Under the pieces are notes generated by a model. The model saw only the letters and a program-made list of their open reading frames with translations, made no database searches and was not told the origin of the DNA. From the NCBI GenBank assembly GCA_025504975.1, contig JANUWI010000014.1, forward strand, positions 186,001-250,000: 64,000 nucleotides of DNA, in the 5' to 3' direction. The stretch is from Plenodomus lindquistii (taxonomy: Eukaryota; Ascomycota; Dothideomycetes; Pleosporales; Leptosphaeriaceae). Position numbers and translations under genes: made by a program. Below are positions 11,835 through 23,953 of the stretch, in pieces (positions within the stretch are counted from its first letter, which is position 1; each line of letters begins with the position of its first letter).

Positions 11835-14438
11835 CACAGACGACGTCAAGGTAGAGATGGAAAAGTAATGTTTGTACACGCGTGGTGGAAAGGGAGGTTT
11901 GTTTGGCTGTGAGGGGAGCCGTGAATTCCAGAGGTCGATGTTTGGGATGGCGTTGTCTGTAAGTAGACTAACTGTACTGTACAACCTGCAGGAGCGCGGA
12001 TCTCACAGCGGACTTGTCTATCTCTGCGTGAGACCGACTCGTATCAGAGGAGAGGATGTTATCTTGGAGACGATGCAAGCTGCGGGGGGGCCTGCTGGTC
12101 TGGGGTCAAGTGTGGATGGACACAGCAGGGACGGCCGCGGTAAGAATGCTGCTGCTGCTGCTGAAGAAGAAGAAGAAGAAGAAGAAGAAGAAGAAGGAGG
12201 ACTTGGGAATGTCAGGTGCAAGACGGTGGTCACGCACCAGCAGCGAATCGCCCTCTGGATATATACCATAACCTAGCATGGTACACCACAGGGACCAGAC
12301 CAGACTCCCGTACCGCCTACACACTAGAGACTCTGCGCCTGGGCCTGCGCACGATTGCATCGGGTAGGCCAACAGGGATGCCGCCAGCATCACGCGGACG
12401 CCATTCCCCTTGGGACGCCCGCAGCATGCATCGGCGAGTGATCTGACGTTTGGGGGTGCTTGTTCTCGGCTGTGCGCTCAGACACGCATGCTGTCTTGGG
12501 CGTTGGTGCGCACGCCTGGTGGCTTGCGGCTTGCCTGTGCGGCTGTCGGCCGCCCCCAGCACGCTTTCAGCTGCCATGCTCTGCACTGCTCGACTCATGC
12601 ACCGTCTGCTCGTCGCTCGCCAGGCCAGCGTCACAAGTTACAGCTGTGCAAAGCCAGCGTGCATTGGCTGTTGGCCTGATTTCTCCCCTCCCCATGGCCT
12701 AACTCGATCGCCACCCTTGTTCGTACCCCACCAATGGCCTCGATCTGCGTCTGGTTCGCCATGACAAGACCACATCGTAGAGTAGATACTGTGTACACTG
12801 CTTTTCTCTCTTCTTGCGTTACCCAGGCTGATCATCCCGCCCACCACCTGCGCGAATCAGAGCCGCCTTGCTTCCACCGCATACTGGTGGCCATGTTGCA
12901 CGTGAGCCTCGCCCGGGTATAAGCCGAGTGACATGTCTTTGCACCCTTTTCAGCAGCAATTCCTCACCGAGACGGACGACTCGTGAATAATACAGCCCAC
13001 CACGGCGTTACCCAGACGGGTGCTTGCAGTCCGCTTTCGGCACAAGGCCCACCAACACCATTCCTTTGTTCTGCACCACGACTCACTGGTCATCTATCCC
13101 ACGCACAGCCGACAGGATGCACACAATCTTATCGAGAGGCTCGAGTGCTGCTGCCTACAGAAATGATAGAGTACATACGCAGAGGCCAAGATCTCTACAC
13201 GCTCCACCTCCGGTTGCTTGCGCTTGACGTCTGTCCCTGTCAAGATCGTGTCAAGCAACTACAGCCAATCGAATTAACCAAATTTTGCATCTCCAAAGGT
13301 CCTTTGTTTTTGTGGCACGGGTACTTCCTGCCGCGATGCACGTCAGGCCCAGTCGAGATGATCTGGTGCCACTGCCGTGCAACGCTGCACAATACCGGTC
13401 TGGAAGCAGCCCAAAGGGTGGTTTCATCTCCCATGCAAATTCATTCTCAGCCAGTCAACCACCATGTACTTGGCCATCCGTACCATTCAACCTTTCACCA
13501 GACTATGGGTACTTGCAACAACTGTGCTGTACTTGTGCATCAACATGGTTGGTGTTGCGTTCCCCAATGCTTTGAACCGCTCGTCCAAGACGCATTGGTA
13601 GCGGCAACACTAATTACCTGAGAACGGCACAACCGTGCGTCCCGTTATACACGACTGCGATCGTAGGAATCGAGATGCGCTGCCAAGGTGAGGCTATTCT
13701 TGGACGAGGTTGCCCTCCTTCGCTTCCAGACTTTAAATTTGCCGCATGTGTTGTGACTCGTGAGGCGCCCAGGTAGACGCCCATCAGTGCATAACCGATA
13801 GAGTGTATGTCATCGACATGGGGGCTTTCTTGGAGTCGAGGCTTGCTGTCGGCCCATGTAGATATTGATCAAATCAGGGGCGCGGGACGATTCTTGCCCA
13901 ATGACCATGGTCTGCAGATGATTTGCCCCGTTCCTTGTGTAAGCAAACAAAATTATTTCCTCCTAGTTGAAGTTCAATAGTAATCATTGAGTACGCAGCA
14001 CTTTCTGGCTAGTGTGAGGACAGGGACTGCTACTGCAGTCTGCAGGTGCTGGAGTCATGCAGATGTAAAGGCACCTATACTTAGACTCGAAAGTTCTACA
14101 TCAAACATCACTGCCAGCAATACAAAGAAGCTCGTTTTTATTGTGTCACCATCTCAGGTTAACAGCACGATGCGTGAGCTTATGTAGTAGCAAGAAGAAA
14201 ACAAATGTACACAAAGCTGTTATGTTATAATCTCTACTACTTCTAGAGCATCCACGTGGTATCTAGTCACTCTAAGTAGCACTTTAGTGTGTTGTGGTAG
14301 TTACAGTGCGAACAGTGTAAGTGACTTCCAAAAGCTTTGGTGACTCAATAAATATGACGTGCACGCGTCACGTTGCTCCACTTTCCTCCCCATCTTCCAA
14401 CCCCACACTCGCCAGCAGCCAACTTCTCAATACCAGCG
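11835..14438. other. Intergenic with a GAA microsatellite; no gene recognised
   Basis: About 2.6 kb between the divergently oriented MIF-domain and CENP-X genes. It holds the GAA tract near 12164-12195. An open frame at 12983-13621 lacks an ATG at its start and shows no family likeness, so it is not called. Confidence 0.5.
12164..12195 (+). repeat. (GAA)n trinucleotide microsatellite
   Basis: About ten perfect GAA units, preceded by a short GCT run at about 12149-12163. It lies about 330 bp upstream of the MIF-domain gene's preferred start (CTT/TTC on that gene's strand). Seen directly. Confidence 0.9.
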
Positions 14439-15002
14439 ATGCCTCCAAAAAATGCGACAGCTGGTGCCTCACGGCGAGGAGGCCCCCAGTTCAAGCCTCC
14501 ACGTCCCGTGAAGGCTCCTGCGCAGACCTCGACGACCACAACAAAACGCGCCCCTGCAGCCTCCAAAAAGACCACAGCAGCAGCATCAACATCACGCGCC
14601 AACCCCCAACCAGAGCCCACAGTCATCCTCTCCTCTGATGCCGAACAAGACGAATTCGACGACTCCGACATCAACGTCGACAGCGACGACCTCATGGAAG
14701 ACGCTCCAGCAGCGCGACCCAGTGCTACCAGAGCATTGGCCGCCTCAGCGCCCGCACCGCCGCCTATCCCAGCGCCGCTCCTTGCGCGCCTGCTCTACGA
14801 GAACTTTGAGAATGAGGACACGCAGATACAAAAGGGCGCGATGAATCTCGTGGGCAAGTATGTGGATATCTTTGTAAAGGAGGCTTTTGCGCGGGCGAAG
14901 AATGAGCGTGAGGCTGCGGTCAAGGGCGGTGGGATTAGCGATGGGTTTCTGCAGGTGGAGGATCTGGAGAAGTTGGCGCCGCAATTGGTGCTGGACTTTT
15001 GA
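14439..15002 (+). CDS. mhf2: CENP-X / Mhf2 histone-fold protein
   Basis: Single-exon gene of 187 aa starting at MPPKNATAG. The C-terminal 80 residues match CENP-X/MHF2 (Stra13): PAPLLARLLYENFENEDT, then a helix YVDIFVKEAFARAKNER and the diagnostic ending VEDLEKLAPQLVLDF. The family's histone fold pairs with CENP-S/MHF1; the heterotetramer binds DNA at inner kinetochores and stimulates the FANCM/Mph1 repair helicase. Compared with the roughly 80-aa core proteins, this one carries a long N-terminal extension: a basic Lys/Pro/Thr region (residues 1-55), then TVILSSDAEQDEFDD (61-75), a hydrophobic triplet followed by acidic residues like a SUMO-interacting motif, then an Ala/Pro linker. Such extensions occur in filamentous fungi. 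No intron is needed. Confidence 0.88.
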   Translation: MPPKNATAGASRRGGPQFKPPRPVKAPAQTSTTTTKRAPAASKKTTAAASTSRANPQPEPTVILSSDAEQDEFDDSDINVDSDDLMEDAPAARPSATRALAASAPAPPPIPAPLLARLLYENFENEDTQIQKGAMNLVGKYVDIFVKEAFARAKNEREAAVKGGGISDGFLQVEDLEKLAPQLVLDF

Positions 15003-15595
15003 GTAAGGACATCATCATGAAATTGTGGATGCACGAGTGCACCCTTGGATCATTGGATGACTGCGATGGCCTCGCTGGGCCACTGGTTGCGTACCCGGTT
15101 ATTGCAACATCAAGAGGCGTCTTCGTGCTGCATGCTGCGTGGCTGGGGACTTGTTTCGCAGATCTTTGGTGCCAGCGCTGACTGAATTACTGTCATGACT
15201 TCCGAGCTGCGCACTGGATCGCCACACCGGCCACGACCTGGATCACACACTTTGCGTCGTTCTTCAGGCACGAAGGTGCTGCGCCATGCACCATTGTGCT
15301 GAGCACTACCATCTGCTACTAGAACAGAGACCGCAGATTGCACCAGACGTACATGCGCCAGGTAGAGCCAGTTGTCAGCCACGGCTAAAAATAGCATACT
15401 GGCTCTAATGAAAGTACGTAGTACGTGTCCATCATATTGTTTGAAACGTTAACAGTGATACCCAGCTCCCAAGAACCTCATCGAATGATTTTGCGTTTGA
15501 AAGCATGCAAGATTGACATCTTTGGACGTTTATCCAATTTCGCAAAGGAAGTTTCCGAATACTTGCCTAACTATTGTGGCGTTTACTAGGGAGTA
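15003..15595. other. Intergenic flank of the RIP element
   Basis: About 0.6 kb of ordinary base composition between the CENP-X gene and the AT-rich element. It ends sharply at the TA before the left terminal inverted repeat. No gene seen; CpA and TpG are present at normal density, so RIP did not spread here. Confidence 0.6.
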
Positions 15596-15671
15596 CGGGT
15601 GACGAGGAGCCTCATCTCGCTCAAAACCAAAATTAGAAAATCAAAATCTGAAAATCAAAATTACTAAAATT
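15596..15671 (+). repeat. Left terminal inverted repeat of the RIP element
   Basis: Starts CGGGTGACGAGGAGCC immediately after TA (15594-15595). The outer 40 bp keep normal GC content; the inner part is A-rich. It matches the reverse complement of 23879-23953 with a few C/T or G/A differences. Confidence 0.9.
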
Positions 15672-17549
15672 TAATAATAGTAATAAGTAATATAATATAA
15701 CACTATATATATATAGTATTTATTATTAATAATAAAATAAACCTCTATTATAATATTTAATTATAAATAAGTAAAAAGCTATAGCACTACGTAATTTTAC
15801 TTAAAAATTAATTTATTTTACTTTATATAGTAATTTTATATTACTAAACTATAATATATTTTATTAACTATTATAAAAACTATTATAAAGACTATTATAA
15901 TTATACTAAACTATAGAGCTAAAAGATGTAAAAGTATAGATCTATTTTAGTATAAATTTAAAATTATTAGGCTTATATAGAATAAAGTAAAAAATAAAAA
16001 TCTATATAAATAGCTATAGAAAGAGTATAGTATAAAGTATAGTATTATAATACTTAGAAAAAAGTATATAGTATAGAGCGTAAAGCGTCTAATATCTAAA
16101 AAACTAAAATAGTAACTAAAAAACTAGGTTTTTTTTTTATTCTATTTATTAGACTTTAAAAATAATAAAATTTATAGATTATTTAAAAAAAAAGGTATAC
16201 TAATTAGCTAGAAAGCTTTAGTTTAACTAAAATATAAAATAGGGCTAAAAAAAAGTATAAAAAATAAAAAAGTTTAGTAGATAGCTATTATTACTGTATA
16301 GAAAGTAATTAAAAAGTAGTTACTAAAAAAAATTATTAATAGATATAAAAAATAGATGCTACAGCTATATTTTTAATAAAAAGAGATATTTTTTATATAG
16401 AATTTATTATTTAAAAAATATATAGCTATTAATCTAGAAGTAGTATAGTAAAAGCTTAATAATTACTAATAATACTATAGTAAGTATATTATTAATAAAC
16501 CTAACTAGTATTAGTTTATTAATAAGTATAAAAAAATTAAATTTTATAGTATTAAAATCTATATTTATATTAATATATACTTACGCTATATTATATAAAT
16601 ATATATAGGTATTATAGCTAGTATATTATTAAATATACTCTACTAATATCTATATACTATTAAAAAATCTAGGTTTATACTGCAGTTTATATAGTTAGAC
16701 TATAGTATTAAAATAGAGCAGATATTATATACTTATTTTATACTTTTAAAAGTAAATAATTTAGATATTACCTAGAAGTAGTGCTATATATATAGTACTA
16801 GTATATTTAATTAAAAAATTAAAGTATAGTAGTAGTAGCTATCTAAAAGCCTTTTTTTATACTAGAAAGTAGATTAGGTATAATATAAATATATAAAACT
16901 ATTATACTAACTATTATAGAATTACTTCTATAATATATAGATTTAAAATTTATACTCTAAAAACTAACTAGCTAATACTATTACTATTAGAGCTATCTAT
17001 ATTCTAATTTTTTATTAGAAAATCTACGTGTATATAAAGACGTATAACTTATATTATATATAAAAATAAAAAAATTAACTAAATATTATAGTTAGTAAAC
17101 TAAATATATTATTTATATACCTTTTAAATAGTACCTATAATTTTAAGCAGCCTGTAAACTAAAAAGAGTTTAGAAATTTTAAAGTAGAAATACTTATCTA
17201 GAATATATATATAGTATTACTATCTAAAATATAGTTATAATATAATAGATAGTTAAAAAATATAGCATTTAATTTATATACTAGTATTATAAAGTTAGCT
17301 ATAGAGCGTATAGCTTTATATAAAAACGTGTATTTAAAGCTGCGCTATTAAATTAAAAAATACTAGATATTAAACGTAAAGCTAGCGTTAGAGCTATTAG
17401 TATATCTAACTAGTAGATAGAATTTTACTCTACTAAATAATAATAAAAGGTATAACTTTACTAATAATAAAATTATAGACTAAAGTATAATAGAAAAGTA
17501 GGTTTTTTAGTTATAGAGCTAGGTTATAGGTAGGGCTGTAGGTACTTAG

Positions 17550-17603
17550 TATATAATAGTTTTTATAATAGTTTTTATAATAGTTTTTATAATAGTTACT
17601 AAT
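17550..17603 (+). repeat. 12-bp tandem repeat inside the RIP element
   Basis: About four copies of a TAGTTTTTATAA unit in a row. The same core (TATAATAGT) recurs as pairs elsewhere in the element, for example near 18207, 19797, 20850, 22523 and 23486. Confidence 0.7.
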
Positions 17604-20600
17604 AGTTTTTAATATAGTAAAGCCTAAAGTTAATCTTTCTCTAGCAGCTATAAAGGCTATAAAGTCTAATTTATAATTCTATTATTATAGTTTCTTTCTT
17701 TTTTTATTATTTTCTTTTACTATAGCTTTACTACTACTACTATAAAAACTTTTTTATTTAAAAAAAAGCATTCTATATAATTAAATTAATATTATAATTA
17801 GGTAGTTTTATTTTTTTTATAGCGCTATAAATACTAGTACGTAGCCTAGTAGTATCCCCTTTACTATTAAATTTAATAGAGAAAACTAGCCTTTTTAGCC
17901 TGTACTAAAACTTTTATTAAACTAGTTAATTATTATAATAGTATTCTAGCTATAACTAGGCTGTAGTAAGAACGCGCTAGCGCCTTTTAAAAATATAGCT
18001 ATTTAGGCGTAATATAAAAATATAGCAGCGTTAAAATAAACTAAGTTTATTAATAGTTATTTATCTAGATAAATTTAGAGTACTATAAAAGCTAACTAGG
18101 TAAAAATAGTTATAATAAAAATTACTTTTAATATAAACTTTATTTATATTATCTAAATTAATAATATATTTAATTAGTACTATAATATTAGTAGTAGGTA
18201 TCCTTTTATAATAGCTATTATAATAGTTTTAATTTATATTATAGGTAGAGATATTAGTATTATTATCTCTAGTAGTACTAAATTTAAAAATCTAAATAAC
18301 TTTATAGACTAATTTATTATTAATAAAATTAAACTAATCTAACTACGTAGTATTACTAGATATAAATAAATATACGTAATTAAAATAGATACTTTACTAT
18401 AGCTTTTCTCTAGAAGCGCATATACTTTTATAATAATATAAAATTTATTTAAAAAAGTTCTATAAAAAGAAATAGAGACTATCTAGAAATTTATTATATA
18501 CTTTAATAAGTATTAGAAAAAGAATAATAATAAGCCGCTGTTAACGCTAACTCTAGTAATAAAATAAGTAAAAAGTTCTAGTAAAAGCCTAGTAAAAAAA
18601 GTAATAAAAAAAAAAATTAAAGTAAAGCTACTAGATTTTATAATTAAAAAGAAAAAGCTATTATTTATAATGCCTAAAACTGCTAAAAAATTAACTAAAG
18701 CGTCTACTAGTAGACTATTAGCTAGTTTATCTACTACTTTTATATTACGTATTTAAATACCTTTTTAAAAGCGTAGTAGATTATAGATTATATAATTAGA
18801 ATTACTACTAGATATTACTATACTATAAGCTTTAATTCTACGTAAGTTATATAATAACTTTAATAACTAGAATAATATTAAAATACTAGATCTAACTAAT
18901 ATAGTAAGTAATAGTCTAGATAACCTATTACTAGTTAAAAATACGCTTCTATTCTATAGCTTATACTACCTCTAGAAGGTAAGTAGAGTTAAAAACGTCT
19001 AACTATATAAAAAATAGTAATAGTTAATATAATAGTTTTTTTATTATAGTATTTTAAATTCTATATTTTTAAACTTTAATATATCTATATTCTAGTTTTA
19101 TAAAGCACCTAGTTTTAACTCTAGATTAAACGCGTTATATTACCTTTTTATAATACCCTTTTTTAATAGTATAGTATTTAATAAAGGCTATAGGCCTATA
19201 GATATAATAGTTTATACTTTCTAGATCTAGTAAATTTCTAAATATAGTTTATAAAGTATAAGTTTTAAGTATAATATATATATATAGTAATAAATTATAT
19301 AAATAGTATAGAGTGCTACTAGTTTATACGTATAATTTCTTTATACGTAAAACTCTAGTTAGCTTTATTTAAATTTTCTAGCTTTACTTTTTTACGTAAT
19401 AAAAAAGTAGTCTTTACTTTACTAATATAGGTATTATTTATAGATTATACTTTTATAATAGCTAGTTTATACCCTTTTAATACTAAAAGTCTATCTCTAT
19501 ACTAATTATTTTTCTATATATATTTATTTATTAATTTCTATGTTTTTAGTATATACGTAGTAGGTAGAGGCAATATAGAAAAAAATAATAGTATACTAGA
19601 AAGTAGTGTCTATAATATATATAACTAAAGTCTAGGTATAGAATTATATTAATATATATATTATAGTATATAAAGCGTTTTTTTATATAGATATAAAGTT
19701 TTTTAAGTTTTACTTAGTATATAAATACTAAAGTATTTATTATATAAATATTTAGAATTTTTTCTAAATATTATATATATAAAATAGTTTAGATATACTA
19801 TAATAGTTATTATAATAGTCTATATAACTCTAGATGCTCTATACTATAGGCCCTATTATATATAAATAGTAAATGCCTATATATATAACTATAGACTATA
19901 TTACTCTAAAGTATACTTTCTAAGCCTCTAGCCTTTTATAGCTTTACTACACTCTATCTATAAATATATCTATTTTTTTTTTACTTAGAGAGTTATAGGT
20001 GTAGCTAATAATAGTATAAATAAATTCTAAGCTAGATATAGTATTAAACCTCTCTAGTAGAAATATTTTAGCTTAGCTAGTAGATAGTAAGTAATAGTTA
20101 TATAATAGTACTAATTAGAGCTTACTAGAAATCTAAAATAGTGTAGTTACTATATAGATAAAAAAAAGTACTAGGTATCTATTAATAGTAAATAGAATTT
20201 TAAATACTATATACTTGCTCTTTATCTAGTATTTAAAAAATACTACTATAATAATACGCTCTAGCTTATTAAAAAGATACTAGAAAAGTATTATAAGTAA
20301 TTTAGAGTAGGCCTCTAGAGAAATAAAGCGCTATAGCTTTTTATCTAGAACTAGTAAATATTTATATACTAAATAAAAAAAAGTTAACTAAATATAAATT
20401 AGGTAAAAGTAAAATAAAAATATTATAAATAGAAATATAGCTTTACTTTATTATAGGCTTATAAATCTGCTACCTACTTTTTAATAATATTCTATATCTC
20501 TAGAATAAACTAGTTAATTATAAACTATATATAGATAAATACTTATAATAGCTAGTATAATAGGTAATATAATACTTTAAGCTATTTCTAGCTTAGACGT

Positions 20601-22377
20601 TATATAAAAGTATTGTATAAGTACTTTTATAGAAACTTTATTTTTTTACTAACTAAAATAATTATACGCTTCTAGAAAACTTATATTTTAAACTAGATAT
20701 ATAATATAGATAAAGCTAACATAGTCTATACTATATTTTTATAATTAAAAGTAGTAAAATCTAGTAAAAAAAGGTTAATTTTATTATTTTTAGCGCTAGG
20801 TTTTATAATCTAAAGCTACTTAAATTTCTTATAGACTTTAATTTTAGGTAATAGTTATATAATAGTTAATATAATAGTTATAAAAGTGTTAGTAGATAGC
20901 ATAAATTTATTATCTAGAAAGTAAATAGTAGACTAGGTAGTTATAAATAAGTTATAGTATTAAATAGGCTTAGAAAAGTAGTTATAGCTAATTTTCTAGG
21001 TTTAGTAACTATTTAATTTCTATTTATTTATAAATTAGAGCTATTATTTATACTATTATAAAAAAGATTTACTAATTATAAATAAGTGTGTTTTTAGCCT
21101 AAGCATAGAGGGTTTTTTATATACTTTAATAGTCTGCTTTAGTATATTTACTAAAAAGTTACTACGCTGCTAGGTTAAACTTATTTTTCTAGAAATATAA
21201 ATAGGTAGTCTAGAAAGCAGCTTTACTTTTATATACTATAAGTAGGTAGTTCTAGAAAGAATTATAGCGTATTATATTTTTAACTATATTAGTGTTATTT
21301 AAATACTTATAGTTAAGCTTACGCTTTTTATATTTAGATATTATAGGCGCTATAATTATAATACACAGCGTAAAAGTAAAAGTATAAAAAAAGTTATAGG
21401 TTATAAAAAGTTAAAAGTTTAAAAGTTAAAAGATTTTATAGTACTAATAAATTAATATAATATTATAGGTAAACGTAGTATAGTAGTAAATAAGTTTATA
21501 GCTAAAGTAAAAGTACGCGTTACACGTAAGTAAAAACCTATTTCTAGATTAAATTTATATTTTAATTCTAAAATAGCTATTAGATTATTATATAGACTAT
21601 TACTTTATACTCTATTATTTAATTAATAACTAAGTTTATAATATTTAACTTTTCTAATAAAAAAGCTACGTTTTTACTATAAACTATTTTTTAACTAATT
21701 TAATAAACTAGTTAAAAAATAGTTTATAAACTATTATACTAACTATTACTTCTCTATTTACGTAGGTATATATTTATAGAGTACTTTTATTTTAACTACT
21801 AGTACTTAAATTTACATTTACTACTAGTGCCTAGTACTACTTTTATTTACACTTTTACTAAACTTTAGGCGTATAGTAATATAACTTCTACTTTTTTTTT
21901 TTTATTTTTTTTTTATTTTAACTTTTTTTTTTTATTTATTACTATAATGCTACCTCTATACTTTTTTATTAGCTTTATTTACTTTTCTAACTACTATACA
22001 CTATATTTAGTAGCTACGCGCTTTAGTAACTACTTTAAATCTAGTATATTACTATAATTATAGAGCCTAGCGCCTAAAAAGTTAACTAGAAAGTAGAAGT
22101 ATATCTATAATAGTTTTAGTAATAGCCTACTAATATATATTATAGACTTATTTAGAAGTGCTAAATAACTTTAATACTATAGACTTAAACCTACTACTAC
22201 TACTATCTCTAGAGACTATTCTGCTAGAGAATAATCTTAGCCTAGAAACTTAGCTTCTTTTTAAATAACTTCTCTAAACTTCTATTAATACTTAGAGTAA
22301 TAGTGTAATAGATAATAGTATAATAGAAAATAGGTAATATAAATTAAACTCTACAGCTAAAAAACTATAAAAAAAAA

Positions 22378-23840
22378 TAGAGAAAAAAAAAAAGAAAAAG
22401 AAAAAGGATAAAAATAAAAGGGATAAAAAGGATAAAAAGGATAAAAAAAATAAAAAGGATAAAAAAAACAAGATAGACTTAAACAAAATAAAAAAACCTA
22501 TATAAGTAGTAAATATAATATCTATTATAATAGTACTTATAATAGTTTACTAATTTAATATAGCTAAAAATAAAAGTGTATAAACTAGTACTGCAGCTAC
22601 TAACTAGCCTCTAGCTCTAGAAGCTGCTAACTAGCCTCTAGAAGCTGCTAACTAGCCTCTAGAAGCTAGTAGTGCTATAAATAATCTGCTAAAAAATATA
22701 GGTAAAGAATTCTCTAGCGTATATAGTAGTAGAAAAAGTTTTAAAAAAAAAAATACTGCTATAAAAATATAGGCAGAGAAAAAGGCTAAAAAGAACTAGA
22801 GGAATTAATAGCTAGTTTAAGCTAAAAAGCAAAAAACTATAAAGCTATTTAGTAGTAAAAATAGTAAAATATATAATAGCCTATATAATAGCTTTAACTA
22901 ATAAATAATAGTTACTAGCTTTACTAATAGTAAATTTTACTTTATACCTCTAAAAGATAATAAATCTTGCTCTATATTTCTAGAGAATACTAAATTTTAC
23001 TTTATATTTCTAAACTTTTTTTTAAGTCTACTAGCTAAGCTAAAAAAAACCTAGAAAAATAGAGCTGTTTCTACTAGAGGTAGATATAGTAGTAGACGTA
23101 GTAGTAGATATAGTAGACGTAGTAATAAATATAGTAGATATACTACTTTTTTAAAAAAGTCTAAAAAGCCTAAAGCGTCTACTAATAAAAATAAAGAAAA
23201 AAAGCTTTACTAATATAAATTAGATAGTAAGTTTTTACTCTATAATTATATAAGCCTAGACTAATATATATATAATAGCTATTATACTACGCAAAATCTA
23301 GAGGTATTAGAAATCTATAAAATTACTAATATTTAAAATTTTATTTATATAACTAGTTAAAAAGATTATCTAAAACTATAGTAAAATAGGTAAAACCTAC
23401 TACTTTTTACCTAATACTTTTAGTGCTCTATAAAAGGCTATAAAAAATATACTAGTTTTAATAATAAAAAGTAAATAATAATACATTATAATAGTTATTA
23501 TAATAAACTAATTTAATATATAGCTACCTAATTATATATAATCTATATAAAAAAGGTTATAATATAAAAAAAAAATATAGAGCTAGTAATATATGTTATA
23601 AAAATATTAGTACTATTTATAAATACATTTAGGCTAGCGCTAAATAGGTTTTATTAAAAAGTTCTAGATATAGTTATAGATAGTAGATATAATTACTATA
23701 GATAGTAGGTTTTTCTCTATTTTTATAATAAAAGGTTTTTACTACTATTATAAACTAGAGTTTAGAGACTAGTAGCTATATATAGCTTTAATAGTATATA
23801 TAAATATATTTATACTATTATAGTAACTATTATATTATTT
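22378..23840 (+). pseudogene. RIP-killed reading-frame relic
   Basis: One plus-strand frame (codons starting at coordinates divisible by 3) reads as protein-like for about 1.4 kb apart from TAA and TAG codons, which are what RIP makes from CAA, CAG and TGG. Within this frame lie a Lys-Lys-Asp repeat region (about 22380-22475), a 21-bp in-frame tandem repeat (22590-22670), and an Arg/Ser-rich stretch near 23075-23145. Because RIP also removes TGA, absence of TGA is not itself evidence; the in-frame repeats are. No family can be assigned. Confidence 0.45.
22590..22670 (+). repeat. 21-bp tandem repeat in the relic frame
   Basis: About three copies of a unit reading AACTAGCCTCTAGAAGCTGC plus T, the first copy diverged. 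The unit length is a multiple of three and it lies in the relic frame, so it probably encoded a heptapeptide repeat. Confidence 0.75.
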
Positions 23841-23878
23841 TAATAACTAGTATAGGCATTTTATTATTAGTGTTCTAG

Positions 23879-23953
23879 GTTTTGGCAATTTTAATTTTTA
23901 GATTTTAATTTTCTGATTTTGGTTTTGAGCGAGATGAGGCTCCTCGTCACCCG
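23879..23953 (-). repeat. Right terminal inverted repeat of the RIP element
   Basis: The reverse complement begins CGGGTGACGAGGAGCC after TA (23954-23955) and continues through CTCAAAACCAAAATCAG. Differences from the left arm are transitions, almost all at CpA/TpG sites. Confidence 0.9.

Larger units (their letters stand above)
15596..23953. mobile_element. RIP-degenerated 8.4-kb element with terminal inverted repeats
   Basis: A single block of about 8,358 bp bounded by matching inverted termini and flanked on both sides by TA. The interior is almost entirely A/T; C survives mainly before T, C or G, while CpA and TpG are nearly absent. This is the signature of saturated repeat-induced point mutation, a premeiotic fungal defence against duplicated DNA. 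No ORF above 64 aa remains. The size and about 75-bp inverted ends argue for a DNA transposon rather than an LTR retroelement. TA flanks would fit a Tc1/mariner-type target, but 8.4 kb is very large for that class, and a weak GGGAG match just outside both ends is an alternative duplication. Class is therefore undetermined. Inactivation is certain from the stop density. Confidence 0.88.

Noticed and set aside
12983..13621. 212-codon open frame upstream of the CENP-X gene
   Set aside because: Begins at GTG with no nearby ATG, Cys/His-rich by chance, and no family likeness or splice support.
15588..15595. GGGAG as a 5-bp target-site duplication of the RIP element
   Set aside because: The right-hand copy is offset by one G, so it is not an exact duplication; TA on both sides is the cleaner boundary.
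22292..22486. 64-aa minus-strand ORF of Phe/Leu/Ser in the RIP element
   Set aside because: It is the antisense of the low-complexity purine tract; composition alone explains it.
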